64,000 bases of DNA, taken from Echinometra lucunter (lineage: Eukaryota > Echinodermata > Echinoidea > Camarodonta > Echinometridae). The translations under genes were made by a program, and so were the position numbers. A model generated the notes under the pieces. The model was not told the origin of the DNA. It made no database searches and saw nothing but the letters and a program-made list of their open reading frames with translations. Positions 56,001 through 64,000 of the stretch are shown piece after piece. The stretch covers positions 8,494,657 through 8,558,656 of the forward strand of contig CM057162.1 in the NCBI GenBank assembly GCA_029962745.1. The letters run 5' to 3'. Numbering within the stretch: position 1 is the first letter of the stretch; every line of letters begins with the position of its first letter.

Positions 56001-59000
56001 ATGTTGAATCTTTGACTAAAGTTACATGACATACAACTTCTCATCCCTTTAATCACTTGACATTGCGTCATAGGTGCTGACCTCGCAACAGGTAAAAACC
56101 TGGTCACGTGGTACCCACCTCCCCGTGGAATCAGTGGGTCGGGCTACGAGTTGGGCAAATACAATCTTACAGAAGACTTCTCACTGGTCATCCATAATAC
56201 CAATGACGATGACGCAGGGCGATACATCTGCAGGATCTCTAACTTCAGAGGCATCATTCTACGGAATTTTACAAACGCAACGGTTCAAAGTAAGACTCTG
56301 TTATTGAAGGGAAAAGGGAAGGTATTAGCGGATAGTGAATCGTTTGTTACCAAAGCTCTTCCTACACTCTCAGAAGAGTTTGTTCAAAATCTTCAGGTTG
56401 GGTAAAGTATAAACCCACCAAACAAATTTGTGTAAAACATATGGGATATGCTGTTAACCAACAGTTGGTATAGGTTCATATTTTAACCAAGCACGTTTTT
56501 TCTGACAGTGTATAAGTGTTTTACTTCGGAATTAGGTCTAGTCTGAGTCGAGATGGAGTGTTGTAAGTAAGTAGGAAGTCTTTTACAGGATTATACCCTT
56601 TGAGGTTGATAATCATCGATGTGCTAATTGAGGTAAGTCCAGTATCATAAATAGGAATGTGGCATTAAACATAAGTATTTTCAGTATACGACATAAAATT
56701 TATGAATTTGATATAATTTTAATTCTCCATTCATGGGTCGGCTAGCCTTCGCTAGCTGTTTAGCCGTTTTTCAAAGGGGTCCACAAAAGATAAAAAGGAA
56801 GATTTTATAAAGCAAAACAAATAGAAATATTTTAGGCAGTCATAAAAAGTTACTAATAAAATGACAAAATAGTAGACATACTAAAACAAAAGGGAAATTA
56901 CAGTTATATTTACAAAAATAAAGTTATAATTTGAAACAAAATTTGATACTTGGACAAAGATTGGAATATCACTGACAGAGGATTATTTTTGTCATTGGTC
57001 TACCAAATCATCTTTAATTGATTTGTTGGCTGTTGATTCCAAATAGTGGGCTCAGAGTATGAAATAGATTGTTTCACAAGTTTCGGGCAATGCCGACACA
57101 TAAGACGTTACCTTTAGAATAAAATGATACCTGTTTTTGCAGGTAGTTTTAGTTGCATATCAGATTATTCAAAGCTTCTTGAGGGTAAATTCTTTAAACT
57201 AAATTTCTTCCAATACAATGTGGTTAAGACGAAATAAATCAGTTTAGAAATGTTCACTTAAATTGAACTCAAACAGACACGACAGGGAGATACATATCTC
57301 ATTGCATTACAAAAAACTGAAACTCATCAAAGCTATAATGTAAATCGGTTGAACCTTGTGTAAGCACGTCAGTTTTACTTTACTTTTATTTACCCATTGT
57401 TTTGTATAATAGTTCTGTTCTTCAGGAAAAAGTGAAACAAAATCTATCAAGTTCGAATTTCATTTAACTTACACAACATCTTTTATTGCATATCAACACA
57501 ATTTCTTTTGTTTTTTCCTGTAATACGGTGTGCAGTTCCACCCCAAAGACCATTCCCAACGATAGACACTTGCTCAACAGGTGCGTTGGAACCGTGCATC
57601 CTGACACTAGAAACAGGTGTGGACTCCACCAACCTAACATGCAGAACGATGAGTGCTACCAGTGGCCTGGTATCACTCTTTTGGACCCACGGGGGTGCGC
57701 CTGTTCCTCACCAAGCACCCCGGAGATCACCCAGTATGGATGGCGTCACAGAAGAGGTCATAGCGACTATTACTGCAACACCGGGCGACGATCCCTATGT
57801 TTGTGTCGCCACACTGTCCGCCACTACAAGCATAGAAGAAGAAACTAGCGTCACTGTAAATCCAGCTACGGTAATTCCAGCTACGGTCGTTACAACCCCA
57901 GAAGCTCTTATGACTACCAATGTCACGGGCTTCCCTCCTAATTCTGACGATAATACGACAGGTACAGTATGAAGTTGAAGATTCAGTAAATAACGTACCA
58001 TGGCAGCCTTAGTATTCAGATCATCCAGACCTAGGCAGCTATTTCTAGAATATTGCGGCCTGAATGGGATAACTTATTTTATCATAATCAATTAGAGAGG
58101 CACCAAGTTTTGAAAAAAAATTGAATACAAAGTGCTGTCAGGCTTGATTCTTGCAATGCTTTACCGCTAATATTTTTTGGGGGAGGGTCATGCCATTTCA
58201 GATTGGGCGAATATGCAACATTTTTAACTGAGCACACTATTCCAAAAGTCAGCTAAATTTCGATAAGTATCATGCTTATCATGATCTATTCGTTGTATTT
58301 GTTGGCATGAAATTCTTTCTTCACATACGCAAAAATTACATTTTGTTCTAGTCATAGTTCATGTATTGAAAAAACAAACTATACTACCCATGACTTTCAT
58401 GTAATCTTTAATCTTTTATTGTTTGCAGTTGTTATCATTCTTTCCGTATTTGGATGCATCCTGATCATTATCCTTATAATATTACGTAAGTTGACGTATC
58501 ATTAAAACTCGGGAATATTGGTATTAAAATGATAATGTAAAATAACAATGGATTGAATGATCATTGCTAGTTATGGGCAATTTTACTTAAGTATTTGAAG
58601 GTGGCAAAATCTCCGAAAAAAGCAAGCTTTGCTTTTTCGTTCTTGTCTTCATAACTTTCAAACGGCAGGGGAAAGGGTTGGATGGAGGTTTCTTCTCTTC
58701 TGGTGGCTAGCAGAATGTAGCATCAAATAATTTGATATGCATTTGATGCAAAAGGAAAAACTGAAAATGTTTGCCTTTTAGCTATTTTCTGTTGCTACCT
58801 CAAATTTTACGATACGTTTCAACGTGTAGTAAGCCTTAAATTAGATCTTCAAGACATTCAGAAAAGTGACCACCAACATGGATATATTATCACACTTCTA
58901 TATCTCTTTCAAATTAACTGCAGTCATTTTCGGGATAATTTGGAGAAGACGAAAGAGGAATTATCATCGGCTGAACTCAGGAAAGAGGAAGGATGAAGGT

Positions 59001-59331
59001 AAAGCCCCTTTGATTATGCACTCTGAAAATAAATCAGTTAAATGACTAGATGAATAGTTAGCTGGGTGCAACTAATACATCTAGTTATAAAAGTTACTAC
59101 ATTCTAGTCAAAAAACGACTAGAAAATAGTCACAAATGAACTAAAATATAGTAAAAAAAATGACTAATTTCTCAGTTGCACCCAGCTGACCCTTTCATCT
59201 CGTGATTTTTAAATGATTTGCCTTTAGAGTGTGTGATTGCCACCTTACCAGTTTGACATATTTGACCACTATGTCCAATTTCTATAGACAATTAACCTTT
59301 TCTATATACAGAAAAAAAAAAACCAGCGTAA
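46098..59331 (+). CDS. Two-Ig-domain type I membrane receptor (spliced gene)
   Basis: Exons 46098-46176, 54934-55047, 56074-56289, 57536-57961, 58429-58485, 58924-58998 and 59312-59331 join in phase 1 throughout, giving 987 nt and a single frame. Order: signal peptide (about 1-26), first Ig domain split by a phase-1 intron (Cys and Trp in one exon, DDAGRYIC in the next), second Ig domain (TCRT..FW..DPYVC), Thr-rich stalk, one transmembrane helix, then a short Arg/Lys-rich tail. Potential N-glycosylation sites (NLT, NFT, NAT, NVT, NTT) support an extracellular location. No ITIM or ITAM tyrosine motif is seen in the tail. Ig receptors of this shape act in adhesion or immune recognition; the ligand is unknown. 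I do not recognise a specific orthologue. Confidence 0.72.
47858..47935. repeat. (GA)n/(TG)n microsatellite
   Basis: Long GA run with a short TG insert. The open frames of Arg-Glu or Ser-Leu are artefacts. Confidence 0.95.
47978..48830. repeat. Four-unit array with GAGCGAGCGCAGCGAGCGAG
   Basis: It begins CAGGGGCGTCGCTAGAC with a G-run. Units of about 175 nt repeat at roughly 48205, 48380, 48555 and 48725, each with GTCACCTC.., ATATTGTACGAGCGAGCG.AGCGAGCGAGGAAAA and AGTTCTTCAT. The right terminus of the element was not identified. Confidence 0.65.
48836..48930. repeat. Perfect 37-bp-arm palindrome around an AT repeat
   Basis: The arm from CGCCTACCGAAGTAACAAAT to ACAGAATATGT is followed by an AT run and then its exact reverse complement. 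A second AT run follows. Confidence 0.9.
49451..50987. mobile_element. hAT-like element with exact 8-bp duplication
   Basis: It starts CAGTGGTGTAACTACGG followed by a G-run and ends CCCACGGTACGCCACTG. GACAGACC flanks it on both sides (49443-49450 and 50988-50995). Inside are about 170-nt units with GCTCGCT.CGCTC motifs (near 50270, 50435, 50595, 50800), in the opposite orientation to the array at 47978-48830. Confidence 0.8.
51587..52116. mobile_element. GGCGTAAAT-family element
   Basis: It starts CACCGGCGTAAATTCC and ends GGGATTTACGCCAGTG. Flanks GTTTGAAT and GTTTAAAT form an 8-bp duplication with one mismatch. It carries a nested fragment (51633-51800) of the ACGGCC-ended family. A related uninterrupted site (GACGGTTTGAATTATAC) is at about 49010. 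Confidence 0.7.
52491..54060. mobile_element. hAT-like element with exact 8-bp duplication and empty site
   Basis: The ends CATGGGTGTCGA and TCGACACCCATG are perfect inverses, flanked by AATAAAGT on both sides (52483-52490 and 54061-54068). The interior has several GAGCGAGCG.AGCGAGC motifs (52790, 53041, 53183, 53357, 53807), a G-run near 53967 and CATCCCCC runs. Copy 1 of the block has no insertion at about 41440. No transposase frame. Confidence 0.85.
54934..55047 (+). CDS. Exon 2 of Ig receptor: first half of Ig domain 1
   Basis: The acceptor is TTTCTAG ending at 54933 and the donor is AAAG/GTAAAG at 55047/55048. The exon is 114 nt, phase 1 to phase 1, encoding QIPEDLVIVDVRPVFLKGYD and GVLKCQFNGDPRAVFWLK. 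It supplies the first Cys and core Trp of the Ig fold. It is nearly identical to 41966-42079. Confidence 0.78.
55105..55480. repeat. Pyrimidine-rich insertion in intron 2
   Basis: About 320 nt rich in TTCC/CTCTCT, absent from copy 1 between 42130 and 42160. No end motifs were recognised. Confidence 0.5.
56074..56289 (+). CDS. Exon 3 of Ig receptor: second half of Ig domain 1
   Basis: The acceptor is CGTCATAG ending at 56073 and the donor is CAAA/GTAAGA at 56289/56290. The exon is 216 nt, phase 1 to phase 1, encoding GADLATGKNLVTWYPPPRGI onward to DFSLVIHNTNDDDAGRYIC, the canonical D.G.Y.C motif with the second Cys, and then FRGIILRNFTNATVQ. An Ig domain split between the two cysteines by a phase-1 intron is common in animal Ig genes. 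Confidence 0.8.
56290..57535. other. Intron 3
   Basis: AT-rich, unique-looking. The frame after the donor stays open to 56405 but has no further splice support. No element ends were recognised. Confidence 0.6.
57536..57961 (+). CDS. Exon 4 of Ig receptor: Ig domain 2 and stalk
   Basis: The acceptor is GTGTGCAG ending at 57535 and the donor is ACAG/GTACAG at 57961/57962. The exon is 426 nt, phase 1 to phase 1. It encodes a complete Ig-like domain: an N-terminal loop with two extra Cys (DTCSTG and EPCIL), then NLTCRT, LVSLFW 14 residues on, and DDPYVCVATL with the second Cys. It ends in a Thr/Pro/Val-rich stalk with PATVIPATVV, a short internal repeat, and NVTG and NTTG glycosylation sites. 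Confidence 0.8.
58429..58485 (+). CDS. Exon 5 of Ig receptor: transmembrane segment
   Basis: The acceptor is GTTTGCAG ending at 58428 and the donor is TTAC/GTAAGT at 58485/58486. The exon is 57 nt, phase 1 to phase 1, encoding VVIILSVFGCILIIILIIL, an unbroken hydrophobic stretch of about 19 residues followed by basic residues in the next exon. That gives an N-outside, C-inside orientation. Confidence 0.8.
58924..58998 (+). CDS. Exon 6 of Ig receptor: juxtamembrane basic tail
   Basis: The acceptor is AACTGCAG ending at 58923 and the donor is GAAG/GTAAAG at 58998/58999. The exon is 75 nt, phase 1 to phase 1, encoding LIFGIIWRRRKRNYHRLNSG and KRKDE. The cluster WRRRKR is a stop-transfer signal. 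One Tyr (NYHRL) is present, but not in an ITIM or ITAM context. Confidence 0.75.
59053..59192. mobile_element. Small MITE in the last intron (second copy of 25715-25863)
   Basis: The ends AGTTAGCTGGGTGCAACTA and TTGCACCCAGCTGACCCTTT are inverted. GACTAGAAAATAGTC inside matches the first copy. Confidence 0.65.
59312..59331 (+). CDS. Exon 7 of Ig receptor: last six residues and stop
   Basis: The acceptor TATATACAG ends at 59311. Entered in phase 1 it reads EKKKPA and then TAA at 59329-59331. The exon opens with an 11-A run, so a one-base length difference would shift the stop. It is the only acceptor nearby giving a short in-frame end. A candidate AATAAA lies at 60040-60045. Confidence 0.5.
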
Positions 59332-59677
59332 CTTGCTTGAACGCTCCCTAGTAAAAGCTCATAATGCTCAAGCGATTCCTTTGGCCTACACTATTTCTTG
59401 GCCTTAGAGCTATCATAGTTCCATCAAGGCCAAGAACAAAACCCTTAGGCCTACTTTTGATTCTAAAAAAAAAAAAATGAACATAGGAATGCAAGCCAAT
59501 GCTGAGCGGGGGAAGTGAATCGTCTCGAGAAAACAAGCTTTTATTCCCTTCTTCTTGCTAGCAATTACTTGCTTGGAATATTTGAATACGCAAGCAAAAA
59601 CTTTAGAATAAGTATTTGCTAGGCTTTTCTAGTTTTATCGATATGGGCCAGTGGATACAGGACCATTTCAGTAGGTT

Positions 59678-59679
59678 TG

Positions 59680-59770
<91 letters not shown>

Positions 59771-59800
59771 ATGTGTGAGTGTGTGCGTGAAAGAGAGAGA
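59678..59800. repeat. (TA)n(GA)n microsatellite
   Basis: An AT run followed by GA runs in the presumed 3' flank of the Ig gene. Confidence 0.95.
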
Positions 59801-60039
59801 GGGAGACAGAAAAAGAATCAAGGAGCAAGGGATGTGAGGGTACTCATGAGTTCTCACAAGTCTTCGTAATCTTACCAGGCATGCCAGAGGGTCGGTCTGT
59901 GCATATCCAACGCTAAAACTAGCTCTGATGTTAGAAGCATCATAATCGTAATCACAGGACTAGCATGACCAATACAAGAAAACTTCTAGAATTCTGCTTA
60001 GCGGCATTCAATATTCCATCAGCTTATAAATACTGAGGA

Positions 60040-60045
60040 AATAAA
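60040..60045 (+). promoter_or_regulatory. Candidate poly(A) signal of the Ig receptor
   Basis: A perfect AATAAA about 710 nt after the stop. No transcript evidence; it would include the microsatellite in the 3' UTR. Confidence 0.35.
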
Positions 60046-60249
60046 CTTTTGATCATAACAATCCTGTGATCAATGAAAACACTACCTTTTCTTTTCCATC
60101 GCTATGTTAATTAATGCAAATTGCATAAAATGATATTTTGTTTCTGTTGAACAATTGATATGAAGTATAGAAATATTTCCTATTCGTTTAAAACCGACTA
60201 AAAGTGAAGAATATTTTTTGTAGTAGACAACCGTACAAAGGCAACAAAA

Positions 60250-60749
60250 NNNNNNNNNNNNNNNNNNNNNNNNNNNNNNNNNNNNNNNNNNNNNNNNNNN
60301 NNNNNNNNNNNNNNNNNNNNNNNNNNNNNNNNNNNNNNNNNNNNNNNNNNNNNNNNNNNNNNNNNNNNNNNNNNNNNNNNNNNNNNNNNNNNNNNNNNNN
60401 NNNNNNNNNNNNNNNNNNNNNNNNNNNNNNNNNNNNNNNNNNNNNNNNNNNNNNNNNNNNNNNNNNNNNNNNNNNNNNNNNNNNNNNNNNNNNNNNNNNN
60501 NNNNNNNNNNNNNNNNNNNNNNNNNNNNNNNNNNNNNNNNNNNNNNNNNNNNNNNNNNNNNNNNNNNNNNNNNNNNNNNNNNNNNNNNNNNNNNNNNNNN
60601 NNNNNNNNNNNNNNNNNNNNNNNNNNNNNNNNNNNNNNNNNNNNNNNNNNNNNNNNNNNNNNNNNNNNNNNNNNNNNNNNNNNNNNNNNNNNNNNNNNNN
60701 NNNNNNNNNNNNNNNNNNNNNNNNNNNNNNNNNNNNNNNNNNNNNNNNN
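60250..60749. other. Assembly gap, 500 N
   Basis: Exactly 500 N, so the true distance is unknown. Confidence 1.
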
Positions 60750-61772
60750 AGTTCCCCTATTACTGGTTTGAATTGATTTCAAATGTGATTTATATGTAAT
60801 TTGAGATTTTGGAAAAGATTACTAAAGGCGCAAATAAATTCAAAGACTCCCCATAAATTTTGGGTACTAGGCTATGCATGCTTTTGTCCCTCTAGCTGCC
60901 ATAGGTTAAATACACAAAAGCAGGGAATTTGAAATTAAGTCAATTCCCCTATGATTCATCTTATATAATATAATATATGGAAGAGGTGATTAACATAAAA
61001 TTTCAAACTCTGAAAATATATAATTGAACCTCGATAAGTCCAATAGAGTCTCCATAAATCCCGAATAAATCCCCGGGAATATGAATGCTTTTGCACAATT
61101 TTTTAATGTTTGTAACACTACTCGTGATACCGTTTGCTGTTATCGATGGCGCACGATATGTGGCTATACAATACGTACGCGTGCTTTATTTCGGTACTGA
61201 AAGTTCTTCGTAAATATATTCTTTGGCCTAGCCCACACGCAGTTGTGAGTGAATATATACAAGCTGTTGGTGTCAACTGCATGACTTTATAGAACTTTGA
61301 TTTTGCATCATAGAAAATTCAACGTGGACACATACTGTTACGAATGTCATCAAGATTACCAACCTACTATCAGTATCAGATATTGCACTGGATTATAGAC
61401 CGAGGGACGGAGAAAAAAGGTTACCAAAAGTACAGGTTGTCACTGTAATGGTACCACAGATTTAGGAAACAACCTATACCGCAGTGATAAGACCTGCTCG
61501 ATTGTGCTGTATATATACATAAATTGAAAGCTTTGAACCTTGGACTTGTCCTTGTGACATCAGATATGCCAAATTCGTAAGGGCCACGCACTATCACATC
61601 CACATGCAGTGCTGGATTCAGTGAGCTGTACGAGAGTGCATGCAGGTATGCGTGCCTGTAAACTGTTACGTCAATTGTAAGTCGACTGATTTACCAACTG
61701 GTAGGCCTTTCGCTATTTTATGATAACAAAGTAAGCTAAGCCGCCCAGGCAGGAGATATCACTACCAGCAAC

Positions 61773-63128
61773 CAGGGGCGTAACAGGTACCTGTTATCAG
61801 AGGGGGCAGAGCCCCAAATTTCCCGGTAACTAGTCTATGTCTAGAATCTGTGGCGTAGCTAGGACTGCATTTTAGGAGGACGGTGGTGCTCCACCGGCGT
61901 AAATCCAATTTGAAGAGTGGGGTATGAAAAACTTTCTTTAACGATTTTTTTCCCTGTCACACACATTTTCATAAGTATTTTGCGATAGAGCGAAGCTAGC
62001 GAGCCAAAAAATAACCACTTTTCTCGATTTTAATCGCATTTTCGGATGGATATGCTAAGATTTTGACGAGAGAGCGAAGCGAGCGATCGAGCAAAAAATA
62101 ACCACTTATTTGTTTTCAATAGCATTTTCAAATAGAAATTCTGAAATATAATGGTTGTTTATGATAGATATTCAGAATGTTTACTTACTGATTAATTGAA
62201 ATATATTTTCTTCCTCAAAAAGTGTATCTGCATGGGGGGGGGGGGAGGGAATTTGTACACACCATCCCCCTCTCCCCCAAGTGGGGGTGATAGATCCCCC
62301 TACCCCTGGAATTTACACCAATGTAGTGCTCCCTAGAAGGGAGGGTGCAGGGAGGGGGAGTGCGAGGAAGCTCCGACGTTTCTTTGAATTATTTGTTGTC
62401 GGTAATAAAGTCTATCTTCTGCGGCGTAACTAGGATTTCATTTTAGGAGGACGGTAGTGCTCCCTAGGGGGGAGGGTGCAGGGAGGGGGGGGGGATTTCC
62501 CCCTCCCGCGCAAAGCGCGGAAGCTCAGGCGTTTTTGCGCTGTCTGTTCCCGCTCTTCTTACGCTCTCTGCCTGTTGTGGGGTGGGGGACATATGCATGG
62601 CCAAAAATTCCCGGTAGTTAAGTCTAGAAATAGAATATGCGGAGGTGAGCCCGTACCGCGAGTTGCTTGTTGTGACGCCCTTAGCGGGTGGGTCCCAGGG
62701 TTCTGGCTTAGGGCCCCTGATGGGGGTCTACAGGAAAAGCTACTGCAGGGGAGCCCCCGAAAACTCCGGGGTTTTGGGTTTAAATTTTCCCTCATTTCTT
62801 TTGTTCCACTTTGCTTTCTTCTTTTTCCCCTCTTTTCCCTCTCTCTTCTTCTTCTTTCTCCCCTTTCTCCTTTTTCTTTCCCTTTCTCCTTTTTCTTTCC
62901 CTTTCTCCTTCTTCCTTTCCCTTTCTCCTTCTTTCTTTAACTTTCTCCTTCTTTTCCTTTCTTCTTCTTCTTTCTTTCCCTTTCTTCTTCTTCCTTTCCC
63001 TTTCTCCCTTCCATTTTCTTCCTTTCCCTTCCTTTCATTTTTTCCCGGTGGTTTGTTGGATTTTCCCGCTGAAATCCTTGGGGGGGGGCACTCTGCCCCC
63101 CTGCCCCCCCCCGGTTGTTACGCCACTG
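61773..63128. mobile_element. Composite hAT-like element with empty-site partner
   Basis: It starts CAGGGGCGTAAC and ends GTTACGCCACTG, flanked by CCAGCAAC and GCAGCAAC (7 of 8 identical). The partner at about 24708-24718 reads CCAGCACTAACCAATCAAC without the element. The interior repeats TGYGGCGTARCTAGGAYT and TAGTGCTCCCTAGRRGGGAG, so it is built of nested copies. The right part (62800-63050) is a TTCTCC/TTTCCC pyrimidine tract whose open frames are low complexity. Confidence 0.75.
61892..62323. mobile_element. Nested GGCGTAAAT-family element
   Basis: It starts CACCGGCGTAAATCC and ends GGAATTTACACCAATG, flanked by TGGTGCTC and TAGTGCTC (7 of 8). An uninterrupted version of the host site, TAGTGCTCCCTAGGGGGGAG, is at about 62455. 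It contains GAGAGCGAAGCGAGCGA motifs. Confidence 0.75.
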
Positions 63129-63269
63129 GCAGCAACCAATCAACAAATCGAGTGCTCGGAGCGCAGAACTTGGGCTGATGAAGTTTGGAAGCTGGTATAG
63201 CACGGTTATATCATAATATTCCTAGTGAAAACTTAACATGACAATTAATATAATAATAATAATAATAAT

Positions 63270-63510
63270 AATATACATCATTTATATAGCGCTTAATACA
63301 AATGTTTCTAAGCGCTGCATATCATTACCCCGCTTTAGCACGGCTACCCTGATCAGGCGCTCGAGCATTCAAGGAATTTCTTCCTACCGGATACCAATTT
63401 ACTACACCTGGGTGAAGAGAATGTAGATAAACGTCTTGCCAAAGGACGCGAGTGCTGCGGTGGGATTTGAAGTCCGGAGACTTATCCACTGAGCCACAAC
63501 ACCTCTATAT
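63270..63510 (-). mobile_element. tRNA-headed SINE
   Basis: On the minus strand it begins GAGGTGTTGTGGCTCAGTGG, then ATAAGTCTCCGGACTTCAAA (A and B box-like), and continues to a body ending with TAAGCGCTATATAAATG and an ATT repeat. Related to 29125-29410. Confidence 0.65.
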
Positions 63511-63534
63511 GCAATTCATGGCTTGATAATTCAA

Positions 63535-63715
63535 TTCAATAACAGCAACAGCAGCAGCAGCAACAAGTAACATTAATAACAAAACAAAAATAAGCAAGCA
63601 AACAAATAAAAAAACAAAACAAAACAAAACAAAACAAACTAAACCAACCAACCAAAACAAAAACAAAAACAAAAACAACAACAACAACAACAACAACAAA
63701 AAAACACCACAGCCC
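63535..63715. repeat. CAA/CAAAA/CAG-rich simple repeat
   Basis: Runs of CAG, AAAAC, AAAC and CAA. Poly-Leu or poly-Cys frames on the minus strand are artefacts. Confidence 0.9.
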
Positions 63716-64000
63716 CAACTACACTGTAGAAACCAATAAACCATCAAAAGATAGACACAATGCGCTGATAATCTTCATGGGGATTTCCCATCGTTTGTGA
63801 CACTATAATATGATCCGGGAGGGTAGGCCTACTATGTTGTAGGTTCCGCATTAAGTAAGCTAACTACTAATTAGGTGTGACTTGTAATTTTGACGGCAGT
63901 ATAATTATGTTCGCCTTATCTTTGGTGTATTCTTCATGTATACGTGCAACTGAATATTTGAGTAGTGAGTATGTTAATCTTTTATAGTATCTGAGTAACA

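Larger units (their letters stand above)
61230..64000. repeat. Low-copy duplicated segment (partner 24200-25560)
   Basis: It shares collinear sequence with 24200-25560, interrupted by the hAT-like element at 61773-63128 and a SINE at 63270-63510. The interval 60750-61230 before it has no recognised feature. Confidence 0.6.

Noticed and set aside
62476..63200. 154- to 177-residue frames rich in Phe, Leu and Ser
   Set aside because: They translate a TTTCTCC pyrimidine tract inside a composite transposon.

Overview
The window is animal nuclear DNA: AT-rich, intron-dense, full of microsatellites and mobile elements, with two scaffold gaps of exactly 500 N (42920-43419 and 60250-60749). A multi-exon death-fold gene, tRNA-headed SINEs, and abundant foldback MITEs and hAT-like elements carrying G-runs and GAGCGAGCGAAGCGAGC motifs fit an echinoderm, probably a sea urchin. 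That identification is inference; no marker gene fixes the species.

Left gene (1799-11535, +). The exons encode four tandem death-fold-like modules, one per exon, followed by small Lys/Glu-rich exons. Every recognised internal exon begins and ends in phase 1, so each can be skipped without breaking the frame. Two alternative ends are visible: a short terminal exon with a stop at 9216-9218, and a distal pair of exons with a stop at 11533-11535. The 5' end lies upstream of the window or was not found.

Middle (12-29 kb). No host gene is recognisable. This stretch holds MITEs, a piggyBac-like TTAA element, a LINE endonuclease relic, SINEs, nested hAT-like elements and simple repeats.

Right gene (46098-59331, +). 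The exons predict a 328-residue type I membrane protein: signal peptide, an Ig domain split over two exons, a second Ig domain with a Thr-rich stalk, a transmembrane helix, and a short basic tail. All introns are phase 1. A second copy of its first two exons (40324-40402 and 41966-42079) lies upstream. It sits in a duplicated block: about 29.6-42.9 kb matches 43.4-56.0 kb, and the 42920 gap falls exactly at the junction. This is either a true tandem duplication or two unmerged haplotypes.

The duplication gives filled/empty site pairs that date insertions: an 8.1 kb mariner-type element (30901-39021) containing a broken LINE (about 31175-38290, -), which itself contains a 2.7 kb TA-flanked element (33263-35940); a 0.5 kb MITE; and several hAT-like elements. 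Eight short hAT-like elements in the window end in CA..TG, have G-runs inside the left end and C-runs inside the right end, and are flanked by 8-bp direct repeats (four exact, four with one mismatch). No functional tRNA or rRNA gene, CRISPR array or intact transposase was found.
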